Positions 46,001-56,642 of a DNA stretch of 64,000 bases are shown here, one piece after another. Made by a program: the position numbers and the translations under genes. The notes below the pieces were generated by a model. The model was given only the letters and a program-made list of their open reading frames with translations. It had not been told where the DNA came from and did not search any database. Origin of the DNA: Takakia lepidozioides. Its lineage: Eukaryota > Streptophyta > Takakiopsida > Takakiales > Takakiaceae. The stretch is taken from the NCBI GenBank assembly GCA_030704615.1, contig CM060732.1, positions 18,290,001 through 18,354,000 on the forward strand. Reading direction: 5' to 3'. Numbering within the stretch: position 1 is the stretch's first letter; each line of letters begins with the position of its first letter.

Positions 46001-48189
46001 CTACGGGGACAAAAACCACCTGAGATACGCAGCTTGTGCAAGCAAAGCATTGATTTCAAGCACAGACATAAGAGGGTATTGCTGAACATATCAAAACTTG
46101 AAAACAACACCAACACTTGTAAGTGACCAACTACCATGGGTGCTCCAACTTCATCTTCCTCGTCTTCAGGAGGTGGCGGGACCCATATGAGACCATTATT
46201 CTCATAGTCTACTGCCGAATGCTCCTCTTCACCTGGCTTGTGGAAAGATGTGGCTTCCTCATACATAGGTGGCTCATTGTACTCCCCATCCAGGCTTTCA
46301 AAGTCGTCGCACGAACGGTTGTTGCTTCTCCTTGACAAGGACGACGAGTCATCAACCCTCCCCCTGCTGATATGATACTCAGCCAGTTTGTTGTCAGTTT
46401 GTTCCCCTCTGCAAACCAAAGCGCCACACTTCCACATTTAGTACAAACACAACAAGTTTGCTCATTTGTCATCCATTCTAGGTTACAATCCATCTGCTCT
46501 GCAGTAATATAAATGAGTTGCCTATACAGCAACCTGCTTCCAGATCTTCAACTGCTCACAAGCAACCTTCAAACCCCTGGTGCATTCTAATTCCCAAGAC
46601 AAAGACGCAAGCTTAACCTCCAGAGATCAGACTAAGCACATGATGCCCAAGCTACTGGAAAGCTCAATTCACCATATCAAATCAACTTGGACATGCAGAC
46701 ATGATCCTTGGAAGGAGCTTGATGAACCTCACACTAGAGGATTAAAAGCAGCTGTGACTCCAATAAAACAGCCAATAAAACAAGCCACATGCTAGTCTCA
46801 ACAACACAAAGAACGTGATGTAGTACTGCGTCTGCTCACCTGATACCATTGACTCCATCCAGTTGGATAGTTTGCCCCCCTGAGCTCTGAGGGCTCTCAC
46901 TACTTGTCTGTCGCTTGTTCCGCCTGAGGTCTGCAATGTACAGCTCTGCTCCACTGTCATCTTCGTAGTCCAGATCTCGGTGATTTCGTTCGTCCTTTTG
47001 GTCATAGTCTTCCTCATCATCACTCCTATTAAAATTGGGAGTCAGTACATGGACATGTATATCCATTACGCTTGTGCAAATAACTTTGTTATCCTGTAAC
47101 AAGCAAACAAAGTCCATAGAAAGGTGCCCCTACCTGCCTCAGCCATGTCAACTTGAGAGGAAGAAATTCGGAAAAAAACTTGCTTGGGATGGCGAAGAAG
47201 CTCATATGACAGAAAAGTGCACCAAGATGGGAAAAGGGGGAGGGGGAGGGGGAGGTGAGGCGGGAGAGGGGAGCAAAGTATGAGTTGAAGATTGATCCTT
47301 GGAGTTCCTCCTTTACCAAAATCATGCCAACCCATCCATTCACCAATATTGAGAGTTCAGTTATTATCCTACCCAATAATCAGAGCTTCATAAGCAAAAC
47401 TGGAGCAAACCTTGGAGCAGGATTTCAGCACATTAATGGCCCACTCTCATCAAAATTGTGGCAAATGCCTGATTCTTGAGATTCATGACATGTGATGACA
47501 TGATCAAAAGCCTGGGGGGGAGACTTGATCCTTACTCACCTACTGATACCAGATGCATAGGGGCTTGGAGACTGCTCCCTTGGACTTCCAGGAGGGGACA
47601 AGGTGTCATTCCCCTGAGTGCCTGGATGAATTGTGCTCTTGTTATTCTCGTCAGTGGCCATCTTGTTCTCCATGCCTGCTACATGAACACCATCTGATGA
47701 GGGAGGTCTGCTTGACAATCCATCAGAGTAAGTTATGTGGAGGGTGGGCCCGAGAGTTGGAGGCCCTGCTGTTGTACCGTTACTGAGGCTATGTCCTGAA
47801 TGCAATTGTGACACGGACTGGATCACTGTCGTGTGCATGCCTGAGCCAGCATTGGCTGAACCATCTTGCTCTCCACGGAGCTTGAAGCAGTAGTTGCACA
47901 CCCGCACGCGCTCGCTGTCCTCGTGTGCACTTGGACGGCCATTCACAGACGCGGGGATCGTATTAAGTGTACATTTACCGCAAAAGACACGACCACAAAT
48001 GCGGCAATGGTGGCGGCGGTTGAATATGGTGAATTGAGAATCGCATTCGTAGCACACGCGGCAACTGCGGTCAGGCATCCAAAAATCACGGGACATCGTT
48101 GTTGGGGATTCATCCTCCCTGCTGATGCGTGGGATCCAAGCGCGCACACGTTCCACTATGTCGCTGAAAGCGCTGGCTGCTTCTTCCAT
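25469..48189 (-). CDS. FAB1: FYVE-type FAB1/PIKfyve PI3P 5-kinase
   Basis: Makes PI(3,5)P2 from PI3P on endosomes and vacuoles. Nineteen exons: 48189-47540, 47025-46840, 46408-46135, 45640-45452, 45266-45106, 42411-42258, 39926-39747, 39577-39413, 34011-33766, 33376-33071, 32445-31885, 31345-31014, 30469-30343, 29870-29703, 29477-28742, 28086-27419, 27193-26594, 26461-26195, 25840-25469; total 6342 nt, about 2113 residues (longer than the about 1750 I recall for Arabidopsis). Exon 1 holds the FYVE finger ([26 protein letters not shown]). Exons 5-9 hold the chaperonin-like domain ([33 protein letters not shown]). Exons 11-13 hold the Cys-rich region ([12 protein letters not shown]). Exons 17-19 hold the lipid kinase ([50 protein letters not shown]). 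Intron 16 uses a GC donor. Introns 5, 6, 8, 10, 12 and 15 contain LINE-A pieces; exons are intact. Confidence 0.95.
28180..28263 (+). mobile_element. LINE-A 84-bp 3'-end insertion
   Basis: Holds the last 70 or so nt of LINE-A (GCTCAAACTGGGCGCGGGG through ATGAGTACAA) plus a few extra 5' bases. It is flanked by a perfect 14-bp duplication, TCTCTCCCCACACA, at 28166-28179 and 28264-28277. It lies in FAB1 intron 15, about 90 bp upstream of exon 16. Confidence 0.9.
30720..30795 (-). mobile_element. LINE-A short 3'-end copy, diverged
   Basis: Antisense copy of roughly the last 75 nt of LINE-A (ATGTACTCATAAGACGTG, then CCTTGTGGCC and the GTTTGGGC block) in FAB1 intron 12. I could not define a target-site duplication. 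GA-rich sequence follows on the right. Confidence 0.75.
30974..31010. repeat. (GA)n tract beside FAB1 exon 12 donor
   Basis: A nearly pure GA tract of about 37 bp whose sense (minus-strand) form is a TC run starting four to five bases inside intron 12, immediately after the GTAATC donor of exon 12. Confidence 0.92.
32606..32642 (-). mobile_element. 37-bp LINE-A 3'-end micro-insertion
   Basis: Antisense LINE-A terminus (AATGCACTCATAAGAC ... GCCGTAGCC) of 37 bp, flanked by a perfect 13-bp duplication, CAAGCAGGCCTGA, at 32593-32605 and 32643-32655. It lies in FAB1 intron 10, next to a longer LINE-A copy. Confidence 0.9.
32664..33031 (-). mobile_element. LINE-A 5'-truncated copy, 368 bp
   Basis: Antisense copy spanning the LINE-A 3' UTR and C-terminal codons back to the zinc-knuckle region. 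It is bounded by AGAAAGAGA at 32655-32663 and 33032-33040, which serves as a short target-site duplication. Its right end is about 40 bp from the 3' end of FAB1 exon 10 (33071). Confidence 0.85.
34146..34180 (-). mobile_element. 35-bp LINE-A 3'-end micro-insertion inside GA tract
   Basis: A diverged antisense LINE-A terminus (ATGTAATCACAAGACC ... GCCGTAGCCTAGG) with GAGAGA sequence on both sides. The GA context prevents an exact duplication call. It sits about 20 bp from the 3' end of the large LINE-A copy, apparently in the same original GA tract. Confidence 0.7.
34518..38846 (-). pseudogene. LINE-A ORF: repeats, endonuclease, RT, zinc knuckle (broken)
   Basis: Endonuclease section (about 37915-37110): ATFNFSGL start, [35 protein letters not shown] section (about 36440-34560): [47 protein letters not shown], catalytic FADD in [23 protein letters not shown]-terminal knuckle [15 protein letters not shown]. 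Breaks compared with the sibling copies: one base lost near 37107; a foreign stretch of about 140 bp at 36001-36140 replaces about 38 bp between NYRGITL and the DHIFTL region; and an early TAA right after the knuckle at 34518, where the copy at 42532-43331 continues for about 65 residues. This copy therefore cannot move by itself. Confidence 0.85.
37985..38408 (-). repeat. three 141-bp (47-residue) tandem repeats in LINE-A ORF
   Basis: The same 141-bp unit occurs three times in frame, starting at 37985, 38126 and 38267. It encodes [16 protein letters not shown] followed by a variable link with SDGQS and CAEP. The repeats precede the endonuclease domain. Units differ by only a few substitutions, so the amplification is recent relative to the element. 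Confidence 0.92.
40213..42209 (-). mobile_element. LINE-A internal fragment, 2 kb
   Basis: Nearly identical to the big copy over the RT region (compare 40213-41463 with 34757-36000), in FAB1 intron 6. It lacks the zinc knuckle and 3' UTR, so it is truncated on the 3' side, which is not expected from simple target-primed insertion. Relative to the big copy it has an internal deletion near 42075 and a one-base deletion near 41566 (frameshift). It retains the original RT segment (about 41465-41502) that is replaced in the big copy. Its 5' end stops inside the endonuclease-RT linker, 48 bp from FAB1 exon 6. Confidence 0.9.
42481..42522. repeat. (TC)n microsatellite, LINE-A target
   Basis: An interrupted TC tract immediately left of the LINE-A copy at 42532. 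The duplication flanking that copy starts inside this tract. Confidence 0.95.
42532..43331 (+). mobile_element. LINE-A 5'-truncated copy, 800 bp, precise ends
   Basis: A sense-strand insertion in FAB1 intron 5, opposite to FAB1 and to the two larger copies. It is bounded by a perfect 16-bp duplication, TCTCTCTTTAATCTTG, at 42516-42531 and 43332-43347. It holds the post-RT region (one-base deletion near 42655), the intact knuckle [15 protein letters not shown], the complete C-terminus ending KTRINFIWR (stop at 43211-43213) and a 118-bp 3' UTR ending GAGTACAA without poly-A. It defines the true 3' end of the family. Confidence 0.95.
43348..44771. other. FAB1 intron 5, remainder
   Basis: Long intron sequence between LINE-A pieces. 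Several short reading frames exist on both strands, but none shows a domain or splice-consistent coding structure I can support. Confidence 0.4.
44772..44809 (+). mobile_element. 38-bp LINE-A 3'-end micro-insertion
   Basis: Sense LINE-A terminus (CAAGGCTACGGCAAAC ... ATGAGTACATTATT) between two copies of TTGTTTGTCCCA (44760-44771 and 44810-44821). The shared CCA bases make the left limit ambiguous by a few bases. It lies in FAB1 intron 5. Confidence 0.85.
44822..44923 (+). mobile_element. LINE-A 3'-UTR copy, diverged
   Basis: About 100 bp resembling the LINE-A 3' UTR in sense orientation (GAGCCCCTCACGAAGG, CCCAAACTGGGCACGGGG, CTTATGAGTACAATCTC), with an internal deletion in the terminal 38-nt block. 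The adjacent 38-bp insertion apparently landed at or next to its 5' edge. Confidence 0.75.
47232..47256. repeat. (GGGGGA)n-type microsatellite
   Basis: A poly-purine tract with repeated AGGGGG in FAB1 intron 1. On the FAB1 sense strand it is C-rich. Confidence 0.85.
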
Positions 48190-50043
48190 CAGCCATAGCA
48201 GCAGGCCCAAACTCCATGCATCAAAAGATGCATCTGTATGCGACAGGAGAGGGTAGGGTTTGATTGGCGGAATTCTTGATAAGCTAATTGACGGTGACTA
48301 ATCAGCCCTGTGGCTGACAGCTAAAAGCGGAGAGGCGTCTTGGGCAGTCTGAAGCATCGAAGATCAATCAAATCTCAGGCAGGCTATGGTATGCAGTTTT
48401 CTAGACACAAGAAGGACATGAACGTGGTTACTGCGGATTACCTCTTCTGCTAGCTTCCCATGCCCCGGCTCCTCGCAATCAAAGTATGTGCCAGTCCGCT
48501 TCGGGAGGCTGGACTGCAAAAAATCGTCTCCGGTTAAACAGCAATACAAACGAACGGTCCACCACCGTTCTTCGCCAAGGTACAGAAAAACGTATCTTCA
48601 TTTATCAGCCCCAGATTTCTGATACCGCTAGAAACACGAGTTTCTCCACTTCTAAATACACATCCGTGCAGGAAATCCGCCACAGCCAGAAAGCTCCATC
48701 AGGGGGAGCCCCGGGCTCCCGAGCTTATTCACGAGCAATCGCTCAGTTGGGAGGCAGAATTGCAAGGCGAGGCTACAATCCCAAGCTCGATCACAGCACA
48801 ACAAGCCAAGTAACCGTTTACCGCAACACAGTGCGGAAACGGCTCGCCGAGAACATGGGATCCGCCATAGCCAGCGAGCTGTGACAGTGCTTGTGCAACA
48901 CGCTGCAAAAAAACATCCTTTCACCCATCCCTTATTATATATACCCGCTCTTACTTGCTTGCCGGGAAACAACAACCCGCCGGGAAATTCACCGCAACTT
49001 TACTCTGTGTTTCCCTTCTATCCATCACACCGGCAGTGGGGCCCTGGTGCTCCCTCACCGTCGATCTATTAGTATCGGACACTCCAAGACTTTTCAACGA
49101 TTAGAACGACAGAGAATAAGATCTCGAATGGGACGGCCCGAAAATTTCCTCGCCGTTGCAATCTCCGAATCGGACGGTTTCTAAGACTTCCAAATCTCTA
49201 CCTTCTAGGGTACCAGGATCGGACGGGTTATGGAATAAAGTTGATTAAACTGAATAGCCGACGGCTAAAAAAATGAATAACATGTGGACTCTTGCCAAAG
49301 AAGCAAATTGCGTAACTTATGGTGTCGCTTGATACCGCGGGGCTACTGCCTTCCGATCGGACACCTTTGACATCGAACACATACACGTGGTTTTGAACCC
49401 ACAACCACGAGTGAAATGGTTTACCAGTGGGCTACCTATTGGATGTCGGCTAAGATTTGATTGACCCTTTCCCTTGTATCATTTATAAATTGTCGTTGCT
49501 TTGACGGTTTCATTTGTGGGTCCGATGCTGCGTTTTAAGCGACAAGATTGGCTCGCAACGGTTTGTTAAATATCTCGCCGTTGAATTGAGAAAGTTGAAG
49601 GAAGTTGACAAGGTCGGTCCGGACGGGGAAAAACCCACACACTTACACACACGTGCCATTTTAGGAGCTTGCCACGTGGACAGTCTGGGGGGGTCGAGTG
49701 TGCATGCAATCCGAAGTCGGGAGGATGGATGGACGGACGGACTCATAAGCTACATAATGGATGACGAGCACGTCAACTAGATAGATGACAAGGAGATGAA
49801 TGTAAGGAAATATTGATGAACAAACACGTCAACGATATGGCTGACAAGGAGATGGATGTGCAGAAATGTGGATGAATGTTTAGAGCTATGCAGTGGCGGG
49901 AATGCTCTTGCTGAAGGCGGCCTGGGTGGTTTTAACTTTTAACCTGAGGAGAGGGGGCAAGGTCGACGAAGGATTGAAGGGTTAGGGTTTGATTGTGATC
50001 TGCACACTAGCGTTTGGAGGGAGGGAGGGAGGGAGACGGGAAG
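48190..50043. promoter_or_regulatory. divergent upstream region, FAB1 and CCT6
   Basis: The two start codons are 1.85 kb apart and face away from each other, so both promoters and 5' UTRs lie here. I see no gene I can support. Features noted: a 56-bp imperfect tandem duplication (49771-49882), scattered TCGGACGG motifs around 49070-49220, and a GGGA run just before the CCT6 start (about 50018-50040) that would be 5' UTR. No TATA box or exact transcription start can be assigned. Confidence 0.5.
49771..49882. repeat. 56-bp imperfect tandem duplication
   Basis: Two diverged units, each beginning CGTCAAC and containing GACAAGGAGATG(A/G)ATGT followed by GATGAA, spaced 56 bp apart. They lie in the FAB1-CCT6 intergenic region. 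Confidence 0.75.
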
Positions 50044-53000
50044 ATGGCGGTCAGGGTGGTGAATCCAAATGCGGAAATATTGAATAAGTCTGCAGCGCTG
50101 TACATGAACATCAATGCAGGCAAGGGGCTGCAAGATGTGCTCAAGACCAACCTTGGACCGAAGGGGACGATCAAAATGTATCCCTCTAGCTGCCTTTGCC
50201 TTTCTTTGTATTGTTTGATTTGGTAGGTGGCGGGTTCTTGATCTCTGAGCTTCTTGCAAGATATTACAAACTTCAGGGACGCTCAAACAGATGGAGAAAC
50301 ACAGAGAAAGAGTTTCCCATGCTGTTAAGTCCCTGCAGACGAAGGCCTACGCATATGCTTGCTTCTAAAATGGGGGTTATTACGCCCATGCGCGTGTGTT
50401 TGAGAGAAGAGAGGGAGAGAGAGATGAGGACCGTCAATCTTCTCGACTTGAACAGTTTTAGAATATATGGGATGTGTCGAGATAACGCTTACTTTCTTGG
50501 GAGTGCAGGCTTGTGGGAGGTTCAGGTGACATCAAGATGACGAAGGATGGCAATACTCTGCTTAAAGAAATGGTCTGAACGCACATGATATCAATGGACC
50601 TACATCAATGATGTGTTCTTCAAATCTGTAGGGGTTCGTTTTGCTGTAGAGTAGAGTGCAATCTCAGATTTTGCAGGGTTTTTGGGATGACAAATGATAT
50701 TTGGCGAGAAAACATCCTGTAGTAACTCATCCTTTTCCATCTGTGCAGCAAATTCAAAATCCAACTGCTATTATGATAGCTCGCACAGCAGTTGCACAAG
50801 ATGACATTAGTGGAGATGGCACCACTTCCACCGTGCTTCTGATCGGAGAGCTGCTGAAGCAATCTGAGCGTTTCATTGGTGAAGGTGTGTGCACAAGTTG
50901 GCGACCATGTTCTCTTACATCCGTGTTGTGTCTGAAGTGATCCCATATTGGCAAGTTCATATCAAAGGTCAGCATAGTGACGTGATGCTAGACACTCATC
51001 ATGCTATCTAGTCATGCATCATGTGCCAGGCGTGTCCAAGGGTTTAGCCAGATCACACATTTCCCCAATTCCCTCCGCTGGTACTGACCTCTTAGCAAGC
51101 CACATGTATCCCGCGGCATTCTTCTCAGTCTACCGCCAGTCCTCCCCCTGACACACTCCCCAGCGACTCCTATTAAGTGGTCACCAAGGGGTTCACAGTT
51201 TGGAGTGGCAGTTATCCATTTGATCATGCTCACTTGCCTCCTTTCGAATGCAGGGATGCATCCCCGAGTCCTGGTGGATGGGCTGGAGATTGCGAAAAAA
51301 GCCACTTTGGAGTTTCTTGAGAAGTTCAAGACACCTATAACTAGCGGCAAACATCCTGATAAGGAGACCCTCAAGATGGTAGCTCGAACTACACTGAGGA
51401 CCAAGGTATGTGTTCTTATAATTATCTGGGTTCGTATGACATGTGGATATACATGTACTCCTCAAGCTCCAGCACTTGTCCTCATTGACCTTTAACACGT
51501 CTTTTTCAACTCCTTTCCTTCTGATAGAACTGCATTGGACGACTTGTGTTGGCAAGTAAGGTTTTCCTTGATACCATATGAAGACTGTCCTGCAATGACC
51601 CTGGTCCAAAGAGGATCCCCTTTAAGATTTGGTACAGCTGGTGAGGTAGACGTTACATATTATCAATACATTTGGCAATTCTCAGTTCACCATTACAGAT
51701 ATGTCGTGTTTGATGGGAAAATAACTTCGTTGTTTGAAAATTCAACTTTGGTCTATCCAGGTGCATGAGGAGCTGGCAGACCAGTTGACAGACATCGTTG
51801 TAAATGCAGTATGTTATCTTTTCCTTCACAAAGTTTGAAGATCCACTGGGATCCCTTATTACCATCTCTTAACATTGTGGACTGTCTAACTTTCTGGAAA
51901 GCACTTGCAATCGCCTGCAGGAGTCTGTTCCTAGTTCAACTCATCCGGATGGGTAGTGGATGCAGAATTAATCTAGTCCTCTTTCCTAGTGTTAGGAGTA
52001 ATGGTGGACAAAAAGATTGTGAAGTAAATTTCAGGGATTGGAGTGGGTCTCAGCTTGTGCATTTGAGGTGTAATGGCTGGCATTTACTTACATGTTTGCT
52101 GTCGGCTCTTGGGCTGCTTTCCCATGCTCTAGTCCCTGTGGCTTAAAGCCCCAAATTGCCTTCTGGTCTGACATGAATGTCATTCCCATGTAGTGGATTT
52201 CTGATGTCTTCCTACAAATCCTAGTAGTGCAGGAATGTGCCCCAGCTCCTCCCTTAGGCATTTAGACAAGGAACTTGGGTAGAACCATGGGAATGGAAAA
52301 GGTTATTTTCCATCCAATCACTTGAGTTTGTGCCTATGATCGTGATCGTGGGGCATGTGGCAGGTGCTCTGTGTAAGGACACCGGAAGAAGCTATAGATC
52401 TGTTCATGGTGGAGATCATGCACATGAGGCATAGATTTGACACTGATACTCGACTGGTATGCTGATGTGCTGCTGCTGCTTTCATTAATACCTTTTTGCA
52501 GAAACTGGATCTTGTAAGAAGTCAAAGTCATTGTGCTATACACGAAAGTATCGCTTGTTAACTTACAACCATCATTTCAAGTTTCCTTTAGTCACTTTCT
52601 AGGCAAGTGATCCTTTGCACTCCAATATGGAGTACTGTAGTAAGTTTGGGCTTCTGTGTGTATTTGATCTGCACTCGGTATCCCTACATTTTCAAACTTG
52701 GCTGGTCCCCTAAGTCAGTGGGGAGCTGCTGTGCAGGTGGAAGGTCTGGTTCTTGATCATGGGGCACGACATCCAGACATGAAGAAGCGAGTGCAAAATT
52801 GCCACATCTTGACTTGTAATGTCTCTCTGGAATATGAAAAGAGGTAGGGTCTGGGACTCCGGACTCTCATCACCCTTGTTGGGGTTAGCTTGATGTACAG
52901 AACGATTGCTGAAGAAGTTCCGGTGTCATTAGGGCTTTATATAGGATGCGACTTCAACATTGAACCAATGACTTGTCTCATCCATCTTATTTGGCTGCTA

Positions 53001-55744
53001 GTGAGGTGAATGCGGGGTTCTTCTATCACGATGCTGAGCAGCGGGAGAAGATGGTTGCAGCTGAACGGCGTCATGTGGATGAAAAGGTTGCAAAGATCAT
53101 TGAGCTGAAGAAGAAGGTAACCACTATTTCTTATGCAGTTTTCTTTGACTGTCTTTTGCAAAGTCAAATTGACTGACCATCTCGCCTAATCAAAATCGAC
53201 CTTCCAGGCAGATTTTATGCTCTTAGATTACATGCTTGTGTGTTTGTACTGGTGTCAGTTTTCCTTTTAGAGTGGTGATGTTTGTTGGTGCAGGTGTGTG
53301 ATGGAACAGACAACAACCTTGTGGTAATCAACCAGAAGGGTATTGACCCAATCTCACTCGACTTGCTTGCTAGACAAGGGGTAGGTTCTCTCTTCCAATG
53401 CTGTTGCTTCCGTGTATCCTTGTTGCTGACACTGGCCCATTTGCATCTATGGTGTTCAATCCAACAGAAGTCTCTGAAGCTCTCAAGCAGATGTCCACCT
53501 TTGCCAATGAACCAAGTAGAGTTCTAACATGGATGGAAAAAATTACAAAAGCAGGCCATGTCCATTTATTTCCAAATCTCAGCTCAGACCATTTGCAGAT
53601 TGTTGCTTTGAGGAGGGCAAAGCGGAGGAACATGGAGAGGCTTGTACTTGCCTGTGGCGGAGAGGCTGTAAACTCTGTGGATGATCTGACCCCAGATTGT
53701 CTTGGCTATGCTGGCCTAGTCTATGAGCACGTTCTTGGGGAAGAGAAATACACCTTTATTGAGAATGTGAAGAATCCACACTCTTGCACCATCCTTATCA
53801 AAGGTATAAAGTTCTAGCGTTCTGTCTCAGTGTCACTATAGTAGGCTTCCTTTGAAATTGGCTGGGATATTTGCTGTCTAAACTGTGTTTGCTGTTACCG
53901 ATGAGCCACATAAGAGTCTGGTCTCTGGAGTGTTAGGTCTATTAGGTAGATCCAACATTAGAGTTTGGGCCATTCCAGGGTAGGTTGGATGTATTGATAA
54001 CTTGTCATGATCTCCTCAGTGGTTGGGGGTTGCCCTGTTGCAGGTGTACATTTATCTCAGCTCTTGGACCATGTGGATTATAGTTTCACTTAGACATGGT
54101 TTTATTTTTATGAGCCACTAATACAGTGGAAAAGTCTTTTGAGATGACTTCATCTCCTTTTGGGTCGTACACTCTCTGCAAATTCAACTCTGGCCTGTCA
54201 GTGAGTGATAGAACAGCACTAAGTAGACAGTTGAAAGCCCTTTGACTAGGTAGCTGAGGTGGGATTACAGGACCAAATGACCACACAATTGCACAAATCA
54301 AGGATGCCGTCCGCGATGGATTGAGAGCAGTGAAGAACACAATAGAAGATGAAGCCATTGTCTTGGTGAGATGAGTTCTTCTCCCCATCTTTCAGGAGAG
54401 CAGAGCAGTCTAATCATGACTCAGTCAAGTGTAGATTTTTCAGGCCTCTGCTGGTCTAAACCTGCTCATATCTTCACTCTTTAGATCGCACATCTTGCTA
54501 AAAGTCTCCTACACAACTTCCCTGGCAGAGTTATCTCTGTGAACTTAATCCTGCATGGCGATGTTTCCCATCCTCACAGTACCTATCATGTGCTCTCAAT
54601 ATTGGTGCTTATGCAGCTACCCTGGACTATTTTGGGAAAGGGCTTCACAAGTAGAGGGCAAATTAAAACATGTGGAGTGAAGCAATGCTGGAACCAGGAG
54701 CTCAGAATATTTGTGACGTACTTGTTCTTTTCAGGGAGCTGGAGCCTTTGAAGTTGCAGCCAGGCAGCATCTCATGAATGACATCAAGAAGACTGTCCAG
54801 GGGGTAATGTCAACCAATATTTACCACATTGTACTGGTTTTCAGGCTAGCCTTTGGGAATCTATGGTTCTGGCAAGCTGCACAGCCTAACAAAGAGAATG
54901 TTTCATTTTGCAGCGTGCCCAGCTTGGAGTTGAAGCATTTGCAGATGCACTACTCGTCATTCCGAAAACATTGGCCGACAACTCTGGGCTTGATACCCAG
55001 GATGTCTTGATTAAGCTTCAGGTTTTTGCATTTGCCTCGCTTGTATAGATATCAAATACTTCCACATCCCTTATTATTCACACTCCTTGCCTGAACCCTT
55101 TTGTTCAGTTTGTAAGGAAAGCCAACACTCATTTCTGTCTTACGATTTTAACGAGCCTGTAGGGGCTGGAGTTTCATAAGCATTGTGGTTCAATTCTGAT
55201 TTCAATCCTTTGAACTGAGACAAAGTTAGACGGTGCATATCTGCAGTCGGAGCACGATAATGGCAATGTGGTTGGTCTGAACCACAATACTGGGGAGCCC
55301 ATGGATCCACACTTGGAGGGCATTTATGACAACTACTCAGTGAAGCGTCAAATCATCAACTCGGCGTAATCTCTCAATCTCAATTCTTTTGGTGGCTAAA
55401 TGTTACTTGGCTGCTGTCCAAGTACAGTACTGTTTCGTTCCCTCTTTCCTGAATGTACTGCCCTCTGCCCAAGCTGCTAACTCCACACATACTGACTAAC
55501 ACTAAGTGCTTCGGTGGAAGACAATTGAAGACCAATGAATGGCAAGCTGTCTCAATCTCCAGAAAGATGAAAATGTGCTATTGCTTCTTCCTAGTTGATT
55601 GATGACTTGTTAGTACTGCTAATACAAGTATGCAAGGCAAACTTCTTATGTTTTCCTTTCATTTTTGACAGGCCGGTTATTGCTTCGCAACTGCTCCTCG
55701 TTGATGAAGTCATACGGGCCGGCCGCAACATGCGAAAATCCTGA
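50044..55744 (+). CDS. CCT6: T-complex protein 1 subunit zeta (CCT6)
   Basis: Subunit of the cytosolic TRiC/CCT ring chaperonin that folds actin, tubulin and other proteins using ATP. Fifteen exons: 50044-50177, 50509-50572, 50749-50884, 51254-51405, 51761-51808, 52364-52456, 52737-52843, 53002-53116, 53294-53380, 53599-53803, 54271-54365, 54735-54803, 54914-55021, 55247-55365, 55672-55744. Total 1605 nt, 534 residues, essentially the family length. Landmarks: [18 protein letters not shown] start; NLGPKGT nucleotide-binding loop; hydrolysis motif [46 protein letters not shown] in the apical domain; [38 protein letters not shown] end. All junctions are GT-AG with consistent phase. No lesions seen. 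Head-to-head with FAB1. Confidence 0.96.
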
Positions 55745-56305
55745 TCTAGAAACTCCAAAATGACTTTTTGTTACTCTCTTGTATGCTCAGGTAGGATGGC
55801 CTGCCATGTCATAATAGAAAATATGCATGGTTTGATACATTAAAGATACAAGTGGAGTTTCCTCCGTAGCATATGAGAAATTTCAGATGCTGTGCAACTT
55901 AGATGAGTAGGATTTTTCTATTCAACAGGATAGGTGGCATCAAATGAAAATCAATAGACTAGACAAAAGGCAGTGGGCTGCAACAGGACTGAGTTCTTTC
56001 CTTTTCTTGCACCCATAACAGGTACAGCATGAAAGTCAAGGGGCCTATCTTGCTTTCTGACATTGTTGATAGTCTGACAAGCACTGGCTTATTTCGTTTT
56101 GGACTTTTGCAAAGATGTACTGGGTGATTGTCACTTTTTTTCCTAAATTTATACTGATGGGTTCCTGGCATGAAGGATTGATTTGGACAGTGCTTGATCA
56201 CTGGTTTGCCTTCTGATAGGAACAGTCTTTGGTGATGCCCCCTGCCCAATATTCCAGATGGCTGTTAGCTTTGCTTTGGAAGAGTACAAAAACAGGATAT
56301 AATCT
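55745..56305. other. 3' flank of CCT6
   Basis: No exon, RNA or repeat that I can support. It should contain the CCT6 3' UTR. Confidence 0.4.
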
Positions 56306-56480
56306 ATGCAAAGGACACCACTGGGTTCCGAAAGTCCATCAATATTTGAAATCAAAGTATGCTTGTGTGATGCTCAAAATTTGCCAAGGGCGGAGATTCT
56401 CCTTCCTCAACCTGTTGGCAGATTTGGGTGCCTGTACGTCCGGTCGTGGCAAAGGCACGCCTTCCCTCAGCTTTGTAAGG
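56306..56480 (+). CDS. possible orphan first exon, unidentified
   Basis: An open frame from ATG 56306 reads MQRTPLGSESPSIFEIKVCL, then DAQNLPRAEILLPQPVGRFG, and reaches a good donor (AAG|GTAGGC) at 56480. The stretch beginning IFEIKVCLCDAQNLP vaguely resembles the start of a C2-like beta-sandwich. No further exon is visible downstream, where a GT-rich tract and a dead LINE follow. It could be a gene truncated by those insertions or a chance frame. Confidence 0.25.
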
Positions 56481-56489
56481 TAGGCAAAT

Positions 56490-56642
56490 AGGGGGTTATT
56501 TTTGGTTTTTTTGGGTTTAATGGTTTTTTGGGTTCTTAGGGTTTTTTATTTTATTTTCCTTAAGGTAATGGGGTAGGGTATTTTTTTCTCTTTATGGTGC
56601 TGGGTTTTGGATTATAGGTTTTGGTTTTGGGTTTTGGGTTCC
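56490..56642. repeat. G/T-rich degenerate tract
   Basis: About 150 bp made of runs such as GGTTTTTTTGGG, GGTTTTGG and GGGTTTTGGGTT with very few cytosines. The motif recalls degenerate plant telomere-type repeat but is irregular. It lies directly before the L1 remnant. Confidence 0.7.

Noticed and set aside
48486..48884. 132-codon open frame on + between FAB1 and CCT6
   Set aside because: No recognisable domain, lies in the divergent promoter/5' region of two genes, composition not convincingly coding.
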